64,000 bases of DNA from KBS50 sp042434095 (GCF_042434095.1 NZ_JBHLUE010000004.1:834218-898217), one strand, 5' to 3'; counted from the stretch's first letter, positions 7,938-16,760 are shown. Numbers and translations: made by a program. The notes: generated by a model not told the origin, from the sequence alone.

Positions 7938-8834
7938 ATGAGCACACCCATCCTGGTCACCGGCGGCACGGGCACCCTCGGCCGCCTGGTCGTCCCGCTG
8001 CTGCGCGCGGCCGGCCACCCCGTACGGGTGCTCAGCCGCCGGGGTGGGCCGGCCGACCCCGGCATCCAGCAGGTACGCGCCGACCTGCTCGGCGACGACG
8101 ACCTCGAACCCGCGCTGCGCGGTGTCGAGACGGTTCTGCACCTGGCCGGCGGGCCGAAGGGGGACGACCGGGCCACCGGCAACCTGGTCCGGGCGGCGCG
8201 GCGGGCCGGGGTGCGGCACCTGGCGTACATCTCGGTCATCGGCGCCGACCGGGTCCCGCTCGGCTATTTCCGGGCCAAGCTCGGCGCGGAGCGGGCGCTG
8301 GCCGACTCGGGCGTGCCGTGGACGATCCTGCGCGCCGCCCAGTTCCACGACCTGGTGCTGGTCATGGCGCGGACGATGGCGAGGCTGCCGGTCATTCCGG
8401 TCCCCGGCGGCCTGCGGTTCCAGCCCGTGGACGCCCGCGACGTGGCGGCCCGGCTGGTCGAGCTGGCGCTCGGGGCGCCGGCCGGCCCGGTCCCGGACCT
8501 GGCCGGGCCGCGGATCCATCCGATAGCGGAGTTGCTCCGCGGCTACCTGCGCGCCACCGGCCGGCGCCGCCCGTTCCTGCCGGTGCGGGTACCGGGCAGG
8601 ATCGGCCGGGTCTACCGGGCCGGCGAGAACCTCAGCCTTGACGGGAACATCGGGACCCGCACCTGGGAGGCGTTCCTGGCCGAGTGCACCGCCCCGGCGG
8701 GCTCGCCCGCCGGAGGGCTGGCCGGCCGGCGGACTGGTCCGGAAGCCAGACCGGCCGAAGAGCACGGTCCGGAAGCCACCCCGGCCGACGGGAGCGGTCA
8801 GGCGCCCGCCTCGTCAAAGGCGTGGCGCAGGTAG
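7938..8834 (+). CDS. NmrA/SDR-like NAD(P)-binding protein
   Basis: Atypical SDR of 298 residues with the N-terminal dinucleotide motif TGGTGTLG at residues 8-15 and the extended-SDR pattern of the NmrA/YtfG group (LAYISVIGADRVPLGYFRAKLGAERAL). The classical Tyr-x3-Lys pair is not in its usual form, as in other NmrA-like proteins. It is divergent from the SigJ-like sigma factor. The last 45 residues or so are Pro/Gly/Ala-rich and repetitive, and the frame overlaps the 3' end of the convergent membrane protein gene by 37 bp. The start ATG follows GAGGAGGACAG. Confidence 0.82.
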   Translation: MSTPILVTGGTGTLGRLVVPLLRAAGHPVRVLSRRGGPADPGIQQVRADLLGDDDLEPALRGVETVLHLAGGPKGDDRATGNLVRAARRAGVRHLAYISVIGADRVPLGYFRAKLGAERALADSGVPWTILRAAQFHDLVLVMARTMARLPVIPVPGGLRFQPVDARDVAARLVELALGAPAGPVPDLAGPRIHPIAELLRGYLRATGRRRPFLPVRVPGRIGRVYRAGENLSLDGNIGTRTWEAFLAECTAPAGSPAGGLAGRRTGPEARPAEEHGPEATPADGSGQAPASSKAWRR

Positions 8835-9415
8835 ATCAGGTGACCGGCGAAGGCCACCAGCACGATCAGGATGCCGATGGGGACCGCCGCCAGCCCGGGC
8901 AGGCCCGCCACCGGGCCGAGCAGCAGGATGGCGGCCAGCCCCAGCAGCAGGGAGTCGATCGCGCCGATCAGGGCTGCGCTGGTGTAGAACATCTCCCGCC
9001 ACCGGCTGGTGTTCTGCGAGCCGGTGATCCCCCAGGCGGCCCTGCCCCGCTCGGGGTGCGCCACCGCGTCGGCGAAGAAGTCGGTGCCGGCCGCGAGGTG
9101 CTCCCGGTAGTACGCCCGGATGTCCCGCAGCCGGACCAGATCCTGGTAGTTCTCGACGCTGCTCTCCACCAGCCGGACGAAGGTGAGCCAGCCGAGCACG
9201 ATCAGGCTCGGCACCGCGGCGCCGAGGTACGGGCCGATCAGGCTGCTCTTGCCGGCCGCGAAGCCCAGCCCGATCAGCGCCGCGGAGAGCGTCGACAGGA
9301 AGATGGTGGCCCGGCCCACGGACTCGGCGATGGTGGCGCCCCGGCTGGTCTGCAGCACGAAATGCTCGGTGGTCAGCGCGGTGAGCAGCGCCTGCTGGCG
9401 TTCCTTCTCGTCCAC
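8798..9415 (-). CDS. Conserved hypothetical membrane protein
   Basis: A 205-residue protein I cannot assign to a characterised family. It has two hydrophobic segments at about 34-52 and 63-83, a soluble central stretch of about 75 residues, and two more at about 148-168 and 172-195, with the C-terminal tail likely cytoplasmic. The 3' end overlaps the convergent NmrA-like gene by 37 bp. Composition and codon use match the neighbours. Confidence 0.7.
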   Translation of the reverse strand: MDEKERQQALLTALTTEHFVLQTSRGATIAESVGRATIFLSTLSAALIGLGFAAGKSSLIGPYLGAAVPSLIVLGWLTFVRLVESSVENYQDLVRLRDIRAYYREHLAAGTDFFADAVAHPERGRAAWGITGSQNTSRWREMFYTSAALIGAIDSLLLGLAAILLLGPVAGLPGLAAVPIGILIVLVAFAGHLIYLRHAFDEAGA

Positions 9416-9498
9416 CCCGCCCCCCTTTCACCGGACTTATTCGTCACGGTATGGGAAGGTCGCGGCCCGGCGGGCAGCAACGGCGAAGGCCGGGGCCC

Positions 9499-9516
9499 GG
9501 TCGATGATCATCGACC
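9499..9516. repeat. Perfect 18-bp palindrome downstream of tRNA-Ala
   Basis: GGTCGATGATCATCGACC is its own reverse complement. It sits between the tRNA-Ala gene and the start of the membrane protein gene on the same strand. It could be an operator or part of tRNA transcript termination. Confidence 0.6.
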
Positions 9517-9544
9517 AGACCGCCGGCCCGGATCCTGCTCGGGG

Positions 9545-9617
9545 TGGAGCCGAGGGGACTCGAACCCCTGACCCCCACACTGCCAGTGTGGTGCGCTACC
9601 AGCTGCGCCACGGCCCC
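9545..9617 (-). tRNA. tRNA-Ala (GGC)
   Basis: A 73-nt cloverleaf. The acceptor stem GGGGCCG pairs with CGGCTCC (one G-U). The D-arm is GCGCAGCTGGTAGCGC, the anticodon stem CCACA/TGTGG encloses loop CTGGCAG (anticodon GGC), and the T-arm is AGGGGTTCGAGTCCCCT. The discriminator base is A. The 3' CCA is not fully encoded, because ACCC follows. Confidence 0.95.
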
Positions 9618-9742
9618 CGGTGGTGCCGGCCCGGTCTCCCGGGCACTCGCGAAATAATACACACGCCGGCCGGGGCATCCCAGCGGGGCCACCCCGCCGC
9701 GCGGGTCGGCCGGGCGCGGGCGGACCGCCGCGCGGTGCCCGG

Positions 9743-10297
9743 TCAGTTCAGGGCCACGTCGGGGGGGAAGTGCGCCACCGCGGCCATGATCCCGCCCTGC
9801 CGGCGCAGGACCATCTGCCACAGGTCGTCCGGCCGGTCGATGAACGGGTCGCCGGGCAACGCGTCCAGGACGAACCACGACCCCGCCGAGATCTCGTGCT
9901 CGACCTGCCCGGGTTCCCACCCGGAGTAGCCGGCGAAGACCCGGATCCCGAGGACGCTGGCCCGCAGCCGGTCCGGGTCCACCGAGAGGTCGACCGTGCC
10001 CACGGCGCCGGAGATCCGGTTGAACCCCTTCACCCGCTGCGCGGGGGTGCGCATCCGGGCCAGGCAGATCGCCGACTCCGGCTGCACCGGCCCGCCCTCG
10101 AACAGCACCGACGGTTCCCCGGCGAGTTCACCCCATTCCCCGAGAACGTCGGAGACCGGCACCTCGGTCGCGCGGTTGAGGACCACCCCGAGCGCGCCGC
10201 CGGCCTCGTGCGCCACGAGGAGCACGACGGTACGGTCGAAGTTCGGATCCTTCAGAGTCGGCGTCGCGACCAGCAGCTGCCCGGTCATCGACTCCAT
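9743..10297 (-). CDS. YqgE/AlgH family protein
   Basis: Conserved protein of 184 residues, the usual UPF0301 length. Family signatures are visible: LLVATPTLKDPNFDRTVVLL at residues 8-27, GALGVVLNRAT, and FAGYSGWEPGQVEHEI in the second half. The biochemical role is unresolved. The start is placed at MESMTG because family members begin there. The reading frame remains open for 50 more codons upstream, including an MHSEG start, so a longer form cannot be excluded. Confidence 0.85.
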   Translation of the reverse strand: MESMTGQLLVATPTLKDPNFDRTVVLLVAHEAGGALGVVLNRATEVPVSDVLGEWGELAGEPSVLFEGGPVQPESAICLARMRTPAQRVKGFNRISGAVGTVDLSVDPDRLRASVLGIRVFAGYSGWEPGQVEHEISAGSWFVLDALPGDPFIDRPDDLWQMVLRRQGGIMAAVAHFPPDVALN

Positions 10298-10516
10298 GGA
10301 CCGACCACCGATCGCCTGCCCTTCTGAATGCATGCCAGCCACCCGCCATCCCCGCGCCAGGTTGGCGCCGAGCGCCCCGGACGCGGGGGTGCGTCCGGCG
10401 ATCAGCCGTGCGATCGACGCCATGCTCCGCACCATAGCCTGCGGCACAGGCGCTGGTTAAGGTCTGTCAGGCCGGCGCGGCCGAGCAATACCAACAGCAA
10501 CGGGAGGATGGGACCT

Positions 10517-11320
10517 GTGCGGCAGACGGCGGAACTGGCGGTAATCGGGGGCTCGGGCCTGTACGCGCTGCTCGACGACGTACGGGAGCGCCCGGTGGAC
10601 ACTCCGTACGGGTCGCCGTCGGATCCGGTGATGCTGGCCGAGATCGGCGGCCGGCGGATCGCGTTCCTGCCGCGGCACGGCCGGGACCACCGCTACCCGC
10701 CGCACCGCATCCCGTACCGGGCGAACCTGTGGGCGCTGCGCTCGTTGGGCGTACGGCAGATCCTCGCGCCGTGCGCGGTCGGCGGGCTGCGGCCGGAGCT
10801 GGGCCCCGGCACCTTCGTGCTGCCGGACCAGCTCGTGGACCGGACCAGCGGGCGGGCGCAGACCTACTACGACCGCGGCGCCGTGCACGTGCCGTTCGCG
10901 GATCCGTACTGCCCGGTGGGCCGCCGCACGGTGCGGGAAACCGCCGACGCGCAGGCGGTGTCCGTCCGGGACGGTGGCACGATGGTCGTGGTCGAGGGCC
11001 CGCGATTCTCCACCCGCGCCGAGTCCGCCTGGTACGCCGGCATGGGCGGTTCGGTCGTCAACATGACAGGGCATCCGGAGGCCGTGCTCGCCCGCGAGCT
11101 GGCGCTGTGTTACACCGCCATCGCCCTGGTGACCGACTACGACGCGGGCGTGCAGGCCGGCGAGGGCGTCACCCAGGAAGACGTCTTCAAGGTGTTCGCC
11201 GAGAACATCGCCACCCTGCGTGACCTGCTGTTACGCGCGATCGTCGCGCTTCCCGAGGAGCGCGACTGCCCGTGCTCGCACAGCCTCGACGGCATCGTGC
11301 TGCCGATCGAGCTGCCCTGA
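10517..11320 (+). CDS. mtnP: S-methyl-5'-thioadenosine phosphorylase (or related purine nucleoside phosphorylase)
   Basis: Cleaves methylthioadenosine to adenine and methylthioribose-1-phosphate, returning polyamine by-products to methionine and purine salvage. The 267 residues fit the PNP/MTAP class 2 family. Visible motifs are IGGSGLY near residue 9, the phosphate-binding RHGRDHRYPPHRIPYRAN, CAVGGL, EGPRFSTRAES and NMTGHPE. The start GTG lies 9 bases after GGGAGG; an in-frame ATG overlapping that site is the alternative. A few family members act on adenosine or inosine, so the exact substrate is inferred. Confidence 0.88.
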   Translation: MRQTAELAVIGGSGLYALLDDVRERPVDTPYGSPSDPVMLAEIGGRRIAFLPRHGRDHRYPPHRIPYRANLWALRSLGVRQILAPCAVGGLRPELGPGTFVLPDQLVDRTSGRAQTYYDRGAVHVPFADPYCPVGRRTVRETADAQAVSVRDGGTMVVVEGPRFSTRAESAWYAGMGGSVVNMTGHPEAVLARELALCYTAIALVTDYDAGVQAGEGVTQEDVFKVFAENIATLRDLLLRAIVALPEERDCPCSHSLDGIVLPIELP

Positions 11321-11381
11321 TCCGCTTCGCGTTTGGCCGCGATCCGGCTCGCCGGTCCCGCGAATGCGGCAGGCTCGGACC

Positions 11382-13034
11382 ATGGCCACGGTGCTGGAGT
11401 CGACGTACGACCTGCTGCGCGACCTCGAACTGACGACGATGTTCGGCAACCCCGGCTCGACCGAGGAACCGTTCCTGCGCGACTTCCCGGCCGACTTCCG
11501 GTACGTCCTCGCCCTCCAGGAGGCGTCGGCCGTGGCCATGGCCGACGGCTACGCGCAGACCACCGGGCGGCCCGCGCACGTCAACCTGCACACCGCGCCG
11601 GGCGTGGGCAACGGGATGGGCAACCTGGTCACCGCCTGGCACAACAAGACGCCACTGATCGTCACGGCCGGCCAGCAGACCCGGGCCATGCTGCTCACCG
11701 AGCCGCGCCTGGCCAGCCCCCGGGCGGTCGAGCTGGCCCAGCCGTACGTCAAGTGGAGTCACGAGCCGACCAGGGCGCAGGACATTCCGGCGGCCCTGCT
11801 GCGGGCGTACGCCGCCGCGGTGCAGCCACCGGCCGGCCCGGTCCTGCTCTCGCTGCCGATGGACGACTGGCGGCAGCCGGCCGGTGCGCCGCCGCCGCGC
11901 CGGCGGGTGAGCACCCGCGTCGCCGCCGAACCCGACCGGCTGCGCGAGGTGGCCGGCGCCCTGTCGGCGAGCCGGAATCCGGCCCTGGTGCTGGGCGGCG
12001 CGGTGGACCGCAGCGACGGCTGGGACGCGGCCGTGGCGCTCGCCGAGCGGCTCCGCGCCCCCGTCTGGTGCGCGCCGTCCCCCGAGCGGGTCGGTTTCCC
12101 GGAGGATCACCCGCAGTTCCGTGGCGTGCTGCCGTTCGCGATCGCTCCGCTGGCCGAGCGACTGGCCGGGCACGATCTGGTGCTGGTCATCGGCGCCCCG
12201 GTGTTCCGCTACTACCCGTACGTCCCGGGTGAGTACGTTCCGGCCGGCACCCGGCTCGTACACATCACCGACGACCCGAACGAGGCCGCTCGGGCGCCGG
12301 TCGGAGACAGCATCCTGGGCGACGCCCGGCTGGCCTGCGCCGCGCTGACCGACCTGCTCCCCCCGGCCGACCGCCGGGGGTCCGATGGCCGACCCGGGCC
12401 CGCCGCGGCCGAGCCCGCCCAGCCCGCCGCGCCCGAGCCCACCCAGCCCGCCGCGGCCGACCCCGCCGCGCCCGGCGCGCCGGTGCGACCCGAGGCGCTC
12501 TTCGACGCGCTCGCCCGGCTCTGGCCGGCGGACGGCGTGCTGGTGGCCGAGACGCCGTCCAACGTCCAGGCGCTGCGCCGCCGCCTGCCCATCACCCGAC
12601 CCCGGTCCTACTTCGCCGCCGCGAGCGGCGGGCTCGGCTTCGGGCTGCCCGCGGGCGTGGGCGTCGCGCTGGGCGAACGCGACACCGGTCGTGGCCGGCC
12701 GGTGGTCGCGGTGGTCGGCGACGGCTCGTTCCACTATTCGGTGCAGGCCCTCTGGACGGCCGCCCGGCTGCGCCTGCCGCTCGTCGTGCTGGTGCCGGTC
12801 AACCAGCAGTACGGAATCCTGAAGGCGTTCGCGGCGCACGAGGACACCCCGGGCGTACCCGGTCTCGACCTGCCGGGCCTGGACCTGCTGTCCATCGCCC
12901 GCGGCTACGGCTGCGCCACGGCCACGCTGGAATCGCCGGACGCGTTGGCCGACGCGCTGCCCGCGGCGCTCGGCGCGGCCGGTCCGACCGTCCTGGCCGC
13001 TCCGATCAGCAGGGACGTCTCGGCGATCCGCTGA
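11382..13034 (+). CDS. Thiamine-diphosphate-dependent enzyme, benzoylformate decarboxylase-like
   Basis: A 550-residue ThDP enzyme with three domains: Pyr (about 1-175), central (about 185-330) and PP (about 365-540). The catalytic Glu47 is in ALQEASAVAMADGYAQ. The ThDP/Mg motif begins GDGSFHYSVQALW and ends at VNQQYGILK, where most relatives have Asn-Asn. The overall pattern (FGNPGSTEEPFL, LHTAPGVGNGMGN) matches MdlC-type decarboxylases of aromatic 2-oxo acids. The linker before the PP domain is an Ala/Pro repeat of about 35 residues, absent from family references. It follows the MTA phosphorylase gene by 61 bp. Substrate identity is inferred. Confidence 0.82.
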   Translation: MATVLESTYDLLRDLELTTMFGNPGSTEEPFLRDFPADFRYVLALQEASAVAMADGYAQTTGRPAHVNLHTAPGVGNGMGNLVTAWHNKTPLIVTAGQQTRAMLLTEPRLASPRAVELAQPYVKWSHEPTRAQDIPAALLRAYAAAVQPPAGPVLLSLPMDDWRQPAGAPPPRRRVSTRVAAEPDRLREVAGALSASRNPALVLGGAVDRSDGWDAAVALAERLRAPVWCAPSPERVGFPEDHPQFRGVLPFAIAPLAERLAGHDLVLVIGAPVFRYYPYVPGEYVPAGTRLVHITDDPNEAARAPVGDSILGDARLACAALTDLLPPADRRGSDGRPGPAAAEPAQPAAPEPTQPAAADPAAPGAPVRPEALFDALARLWPADGVLVAETPSNVQALRRRLPITRPRSYFAAASGGLGFGLPAGVGVALGERDTGRGRPVVAVVGDGSFHYSVQALWTAARLRLPLVVLVPVNQQYGILKAFAAHEDTPGVPGLDLPGLDLLSIARGYGCATATLESPDALADALPAALGAAGPTVLAAPISRDVSAIR

Positions 13035-13067
13035 GCAGGCCGTCGGGGTCGCGGCCGCGCGCCGGCG

Positions 13068-13550
13068 TCAGGTCTCGCCGCCAATGTCGATCTGGTACGC
13101 CTGATAGACCAGGTCCGCGCCGCGCTGCCGATGCCGGGACAGCTCCCGGAGCAGGTCACCACCCCAGCAACGGATCTGGTCGATGGTCGTCTCCGGGTGG
13201 TCCAGCCGGGCGCGCAGCGCGGTGATCGAGTCGAGCACGACCGCGTGCTCGCGGATCAGCACGTGCACCCCGCGGGTCAGCCGGGGAGCGTGGTCGAGCA
13301 GCTCCGCGTACAGGCCGTCGTGGCCCTCGGTCATCACCATGTGCTCGCCGAAGGCGCGCCCGAGGGCCCCGACCCGGGCGGCCACCCGCTGCCGCCACCG
13401 GGGATCACCGGCCGGCACCGCGAGGGCGCGCTCGACGCCCTGCATGTCGGCCAGCAGGGTGAGCCGGTGGGCCCGGGCGGCCCGCAGGGACGGCCCCTGC
13501 GGGCCGGATGGAGACCTGGAGACGGGGGGACGGGCCGGAATGGTCGCCAT
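13068..13550 (-). CDS. Hemerythrin-like domain protein
   Basis: A 160-residue, mostly helical protein. The central part has the hemerythrin-like pattern FGEHMVMTEGHDGLYAELL, then HVLIREHAVVLDSITAL, and ends SRHRQRGADLVYQAYQIDIGG. That ending is a recurring tail in actinobacterial hemerythrin proteins. The N-terminal 30 residues are Pro/Ser-rich and probably disordered. The start ATG follows GAGGTGCG. It is convergent with the ThDP enzyme gene. Metal binding has not been shown for this branch, so the function is open. Confidence 0.68.
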   Translation of the reverse strand: MATIPARPPVSRSPSGPQGPSLRAARAHRLTLLADMQGVERALAVPAGDPRWRQRVAARVGALGRAFGEHMVMTEGHDGLYAELLDHAPRLTRGVHVLIREHAVVLDSITALRARLDHPETTIDQIRCWGGDLLRELSRHRQRGADLVYQAYQIDIGGET

Positions 13551-13863
13551 GACGCACCTCCTCGCGCGCCGGTCATGTGAGGAGATGGTGCGGCTCCGCG
13601 GGCCGCGCGTCCAGAGGCCGTTCGCCCCGAATTCGAGGGTTCGCCCGTTCCGGGGTCCCACGGGCCCCACCGGTCACTCCGGTCCCGGCCGGGTCCGGCC
13701 GGGTCCAGCCGACGACCGCGAGTTCGGCGAAGTCGGGGGGTCCGGGCGACGCGGACACCCCAAGAGCGGCGTTCTTGTCTTGACCTTGCGGCGCAGCCGT
13801 CCGGCGAGCGGGCGCGGAAACGGCGGCGGCCCCGTCCCGTGATGGGACGGGGCCGCCGCCGAC
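13551..13863. other. Intergenic region between hemerythrin-like gene and ssrA
   Basis: This stretch of about 310 bp holds the ssrA terminator hairpin at its right end and the promoter side of the hemerythrin-like gene at its left end. Open frames across it are GC-driven and lack start sites. I see no gene. Confidence 0.6.
13822..13860 (-). terminator. ssrA terminator hairpin
   Basis: A perfect 17-bp stem GGCGGCGGCCCCGTCCC with a 5-nt loop (GTGAT) and its exact complement, placed 4 bp beyond the 3' CCA of the tmRNA gene. There is no U-tract, as is common in high-GC actinobacteria. Confidence 0.85.
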
Positions 13864-14238
13864 TGGTGGAGGTGCCGGGAATCGAACCCGGGTCCTTCGC
13901 CGCCTTGTCAGGGCTTCTCCGAGCGCAGCTCGCTGTGCCTCTCTCGGCCCCACCGATCACGCGAGCGAGTCGGTGTGACGGGCCCAGTCGCTGATTGATC
14001 TCGCCGCACGGACCCCGCGACCGGGTCCGATTGGCCAGCCCTCTAGCTGATGCCGGCTAACTGGGTCGAAGGCACTCCCAGGCCGACAGACTAGCTACTC
14101 GCCTCAGGCGGCGAGAGCGTAGTCAGCGCGATTAACCTTGGCGCTTATAGGTTTCCGACGACCGATTATCGAGACGACGTCGGCTTCCTCGGCTCGCTTC
14201 CCCTGCCGCAACGCACGAAGTCGAAACCAGTCACCCCC
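13864..14238 (-). ncRNA. ssrA: Transfer-messenger RNA (tmRNA)
   Basis: A 375-nt RNA that rescues stalled ribosomes with SmpB. The 5' end GGGGGTG pairs with CACCTCC at the 3' end, followed by discriminator A and an encoded CCA. The conserved 5' segment GACTGGTTTCGACTTCG and the T-arm with GGGTTCGATTCCCGG confirm a tRNA-like domain. The tag reading frame at 14142-14104 encodes AKVNRADYALAA then TGA, with the conserved degradation tail ALAA. smpB lies just upstream on the same strand. Confidence 0.95.
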
Positions 14239-14316
14239 TAGACGTGGCCGACAACCTCGGCCACCCCAAGTCTAACGCCCAACCACCAGGACTTCATCCC
14301 GGCCACCACCGTGACG

Positions 14317-14793
14317 TCAGCGCATGCCTTTGCCCCGGCGACCCACCACCCGGGCGATTTCCCGATCGGCGTCCCGCTTGGCGAGGTCCTGCCGCTTGTC
14401 GTACGACTTCTTGCCGCGGGCCAGGCCGATCTCGACCTTGGCCCAGCCGTCGGAGAAGTAGACCTGCAGCGGCACCAGGGTGAGCCCGCTCTCCCGCAGC
14501 TTGCCGAGCAGCCGGTCGATCTCGATCCGGTTCAGCAGCAGCTTGCGGGTGCGCCGCGGCTCGTGGTTGGTCCACGTGCCCTGGGTGTACTCGGGGATGT
14601 GCATGGAGTGCAGATACAGCTCGCCGTTGCGCTCCTGCGCGAACGCGTCGACCAGGGACGCCCGGCCGGCCCGCAGCGACTTCACCTCGGTGCCGGTGAG
14701 CGCCATGCCGGCCTCGTACGTGTCGAGGATGGCGTAGTCGTGGCGCGCCTTCTTGTTGGAGGCGACAACCTTCCGCCCCTTCTCCCGCGGCAC
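14317..14793 (-). CDS. smpB: SsrA-binding protein SmpB
   Basis: Binds tmRNA and delivers it to ribosomes stalled without a stop codon. The 158-residue length is normal. Family landmarks are KVVASNKKARHDYAI near the N-terminus, TGTEVKSLRAGRASL, the central ELYLHSMHIPEYTQG, and the basic C-terminal tail with KKSYDKRQDLAKRDADREI, which enters the decoding site. The start GTG (before PREKGRK) follows GGGGGG; the frame is open further upstream but unlike any SmpB. It lies 78 bp upstream of ssrA. Confidence 0.95.
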   Translation of the reverse strand: MPREKGRKVVASNKKARHDYAILDTYEAGMALTGTEVKSLRAGRASLVDAFAQERNGELYLHSMHIPEYTQGTWTNHEPRRTRKLLLNRIEIDRLLGKLRESGLTLVPLQVYFSDGWAKVEIGLARGKKSYDKRQDLAKRDADREIARVVGRRGKGMR

Positions 14794-15125
14794 CCACACC
14801 ACCCCCCAACCAAGATCACACGCACCCAGCCGAGCCACCCTACCCGGCCACCCCAACCAACCGAACAAATAAACAACCCCGCCCAGCCCCAAAAGCTTCC
14901 CACCCCGGGTCACCCCTGAAGCCAGCACCGAGGGCGTGGTGGCCGGCCCCACCCCCGCCGGAAGATCGACCAAGGGGCCGCCGCTCCGACGGACATCGAG
15001 CCGGACGGGGTTTCCGCCGGGCCCGCCCACGTCGGGATCAAGCCTGACCGCCCAGAGTGGGCGGGCCCGGCGGAAACCCCTGGCGGCGCGGACCCGGCAG
15101 GAAAGCCAACCAGCCCGAGGCAGCG
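14794..15125. other. Intergenic region between ftsX and smpB
   Basis: About 330 bp without a convincing gene. It contains a C-rich smpB promoter side (14800-14900) and a long perfect inverted repeat close to the ftsX stop. Confidence 0.6.
15007..15080 (-). terminator. 23-bp perfect inverted repeat downstream of ftsX
   Basis: The arm GGGGTTTCCGCCGGGCCCGC plus CCA at 15007-15029 is matched exactly by its complement at 15058-15080, with a 28-nt spacer. It begins 46 bp beyond the ftsX stop and precedes smpB on the same strand, so it is probably a transcription terminator for ftsEX. The stem is much longer than usual and could instead be a small repeat element. Confidence 0.55.
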
Positions 15126-16001
15126 CTACACCCGGAGGTAGAACCGGAGCGTGATCCAGGCGGTGACCGCGCTGACCAGGCAGCCGACGCCGGCCATCAC
15201 CGGGAACATCAGCAGCACGCTGCTCCACTCGATCTGGGTGAGCAGGTTGGTGAGGTCGTGCAGCGACCCGTCCAACAGCAGCCCCTTGAAGATCGCCAGC
15301 AGGCCGAAGGCAAGGAGCGAACCGATCAGGCCCGCCACCACCGCCTCCAGCACGAATGGCGCCTGGATGAACCAGTTCGACGCGCCGACGAGTTTCATCA
15401 CGGCGACCTCGCGCCGTTTGCTGTACGCGGCCACCTGGATGGTGTTCGCCACCAGCAGCAGCGCGGCCAGCGCCATCAACGCCGCGGCGCCGAGCGCGAG
15501 GTTCCGGACCGAGCCGAGAATCTTGAAGACCTTGTCGAGCAGCTTGCGCTGGTCGATGATCTGGTCGACCCCGGCCGTGCCCTTGTACTTGTCGTAGATC
15601 TGGGTGAACTGCTCGGGGTTCTTGAGCCGCACCCGGAACGACTCCGGCAGCTGGTTCTCGTTCACGGCGCCGACCAGGTCGGGGGCGTCCCGGTACATGT
15701 CCTTGAACTTCGTGTACGCCTCGCCGCGGGACTCGAAGATGTAGTCCTTGACCAGGGGGTCGCTCGCCAGCTTGGTCTTGATGCCGTCCTTCTGTTCCTG
15801 AGTCGCGTCCTGGTTCAGGAACATGGCGACTTCGATCTTGCTGTAGTAGAAGTCCTTCATGCTGTTGACCTGAAGGAACATCAGGCCGCTGGCACCCAGC
15901 ATGGTCAGCGACACCGCCATCGTGATGATCATCGCGATCGTCATGGTGACGTTGCGCCAGAGTCCGACGAGCACCTCGGACATGACGTACTTCAAGCGCA
16001 T
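15126..16001 (-). CDS. ftsX: Cell-division ABC transporter permease FtsX
   Basis: Membrane partner of FtsE; it transmits ATP hydrolysis to peptidoglycan hydrolases at the septum. The 291 residues comprise a short cytoplasmic N-terminus, TM1 at about 20-45, an extracellular domain at about 46-168 typical of actinobacterial FtsX, and three TM helices at about 170-195, 218-242 and 262-285. The C-terminal part carries the FtsX core YSKRREVAVMKLVGASNWFI. It follows ftsE by 70 bp on the same strand. Confidence 0.95.
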   Translation of the reverse strand: MRLKYVMSEVLVGLWRNVTMTIAMIITMAVSLTMLGASGLMFLQVNSMKDFYYSKIEVAMFLNQDATQEQKDGIKTKLASDPLVKDYIFESRGEAYTKFKDMYRDAPDLVGAVNENQLPESFRVRLKNPEQFTQIYDKYKGTAGVDQIIDQRKLLDKVFKILGSVRNLALGAAALMALAALLLVANTIQVAAYSKRREVAVMKLVGASNWFIQAPFVLEAVVAGLIGSLLAFGLLAIFKGLLLDGSLHDLTNLLTQIEWSSVLLMFPVMAGVGCLVSAVTAWITLRFYLRV

Positions 16002-16071
16002 CGGGGGGTTCCTTCCGGATCTCCGCAGAGGATCGTTCGTGGTCGAAGCGGGGGGCGGTGCGGCCAGCGGC

Positions 16072-16752
16072 TCAGCCGTAGACGCCGCGGGCCTGGTCGC
16101 GCACGATCCGCCCGCTCTCGATCTCGATGACGCGCCGACGCATCTGGTTCACGATGTTCGAGTCGTGCGTGACCATGACCACGGTGGTGCCGGTCCGGTT
16201 GATCCGGTCGAGCAGCCGCATGATCTCGATCGACGTGTCGGGGTCCAGGTTTCCGGTCGGCTCGTCCGCCAGCAGGATCAGCGGCCGGTTGACGAAGGCC
16301 CGCGCCACCGCCACCCGCTGCTGCTCACCACCGGAGAGCTCGTGCGGGTACCGGTGCTCCTTGCCGCCGAGGCCGACGAGCTCGAGAACCTCCGGCACGA
16401 CCCGGCGGGCGACCGCCTTGGTCTTGCCGATCACCTCCAGGGCGAAGGCCACGTTCTCGTACGCGGTGCGGTTGGGCAGCAGGCGGAAGTCCTGGAAGAC
16501 GCAGCCGATCGAGCGGCGGAAGTGGGGGATCTTCCACGAACGCATCGAGGTGACATCGCGGCTGTTGACGACGACCTTGCCCTTGTTGGGCGTGACCTCG
16601 TGCAGCAGCAGCTTGATGATCGTGGACTTGCCAGAACCTGATGGACCGATGAAGAAGACGAACTCACCCTTCTCGATCCCAACCGACACGTTGTCCAGCG
16701 AGGGGCGGGACGCCTTCGGGTACGTCTTCGTCACTTGCTCGAGCTGAATCAC
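16072..16752 (-). CDS. ftsE: Cell-division ATP-binding protein FtsE
   Basis: ABC ATPase of 226 residues that pairs with FtsX. Walker A GPSGSGKST lies at about 36-44, the signature LSGGEQQR near 140, Walker B with DEPTGN near 163, and the H-loop His in MVTHDS. The start is GTG at 16752, giving the normal family N-terminus (VIQLEQVTKTYP). There is no Shine-Dalgarno. A promoter ends 8 bases before the GTG, so the transcript is probably leaderless. The upstream-extended frame covers that promoter and should be ignored. Confidence 0.95.
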   Translation of the reverse strand: MIQLEQVTKTYPKASRPSLDNVSVGIEKGEFVFFIGPSGSGKSTIIKLLLHEVTPNKGKVVVNSRDVTSMRSWKIPHFRRSIGCVFQDFRLLPNRTAYENVAFALEVIGKTKAVARRVVPEVLELVGLGGKEHRYPHELSGGEQQRVAVARAFVNRPLILLADEPTGNLDPDTSIEIMRLLDRINRTGTTVVMVTHDSNIVNQMRRRVIEIESGRIVRDQARGVYG

Positions 16753-16760
16753 GGGTGGTG

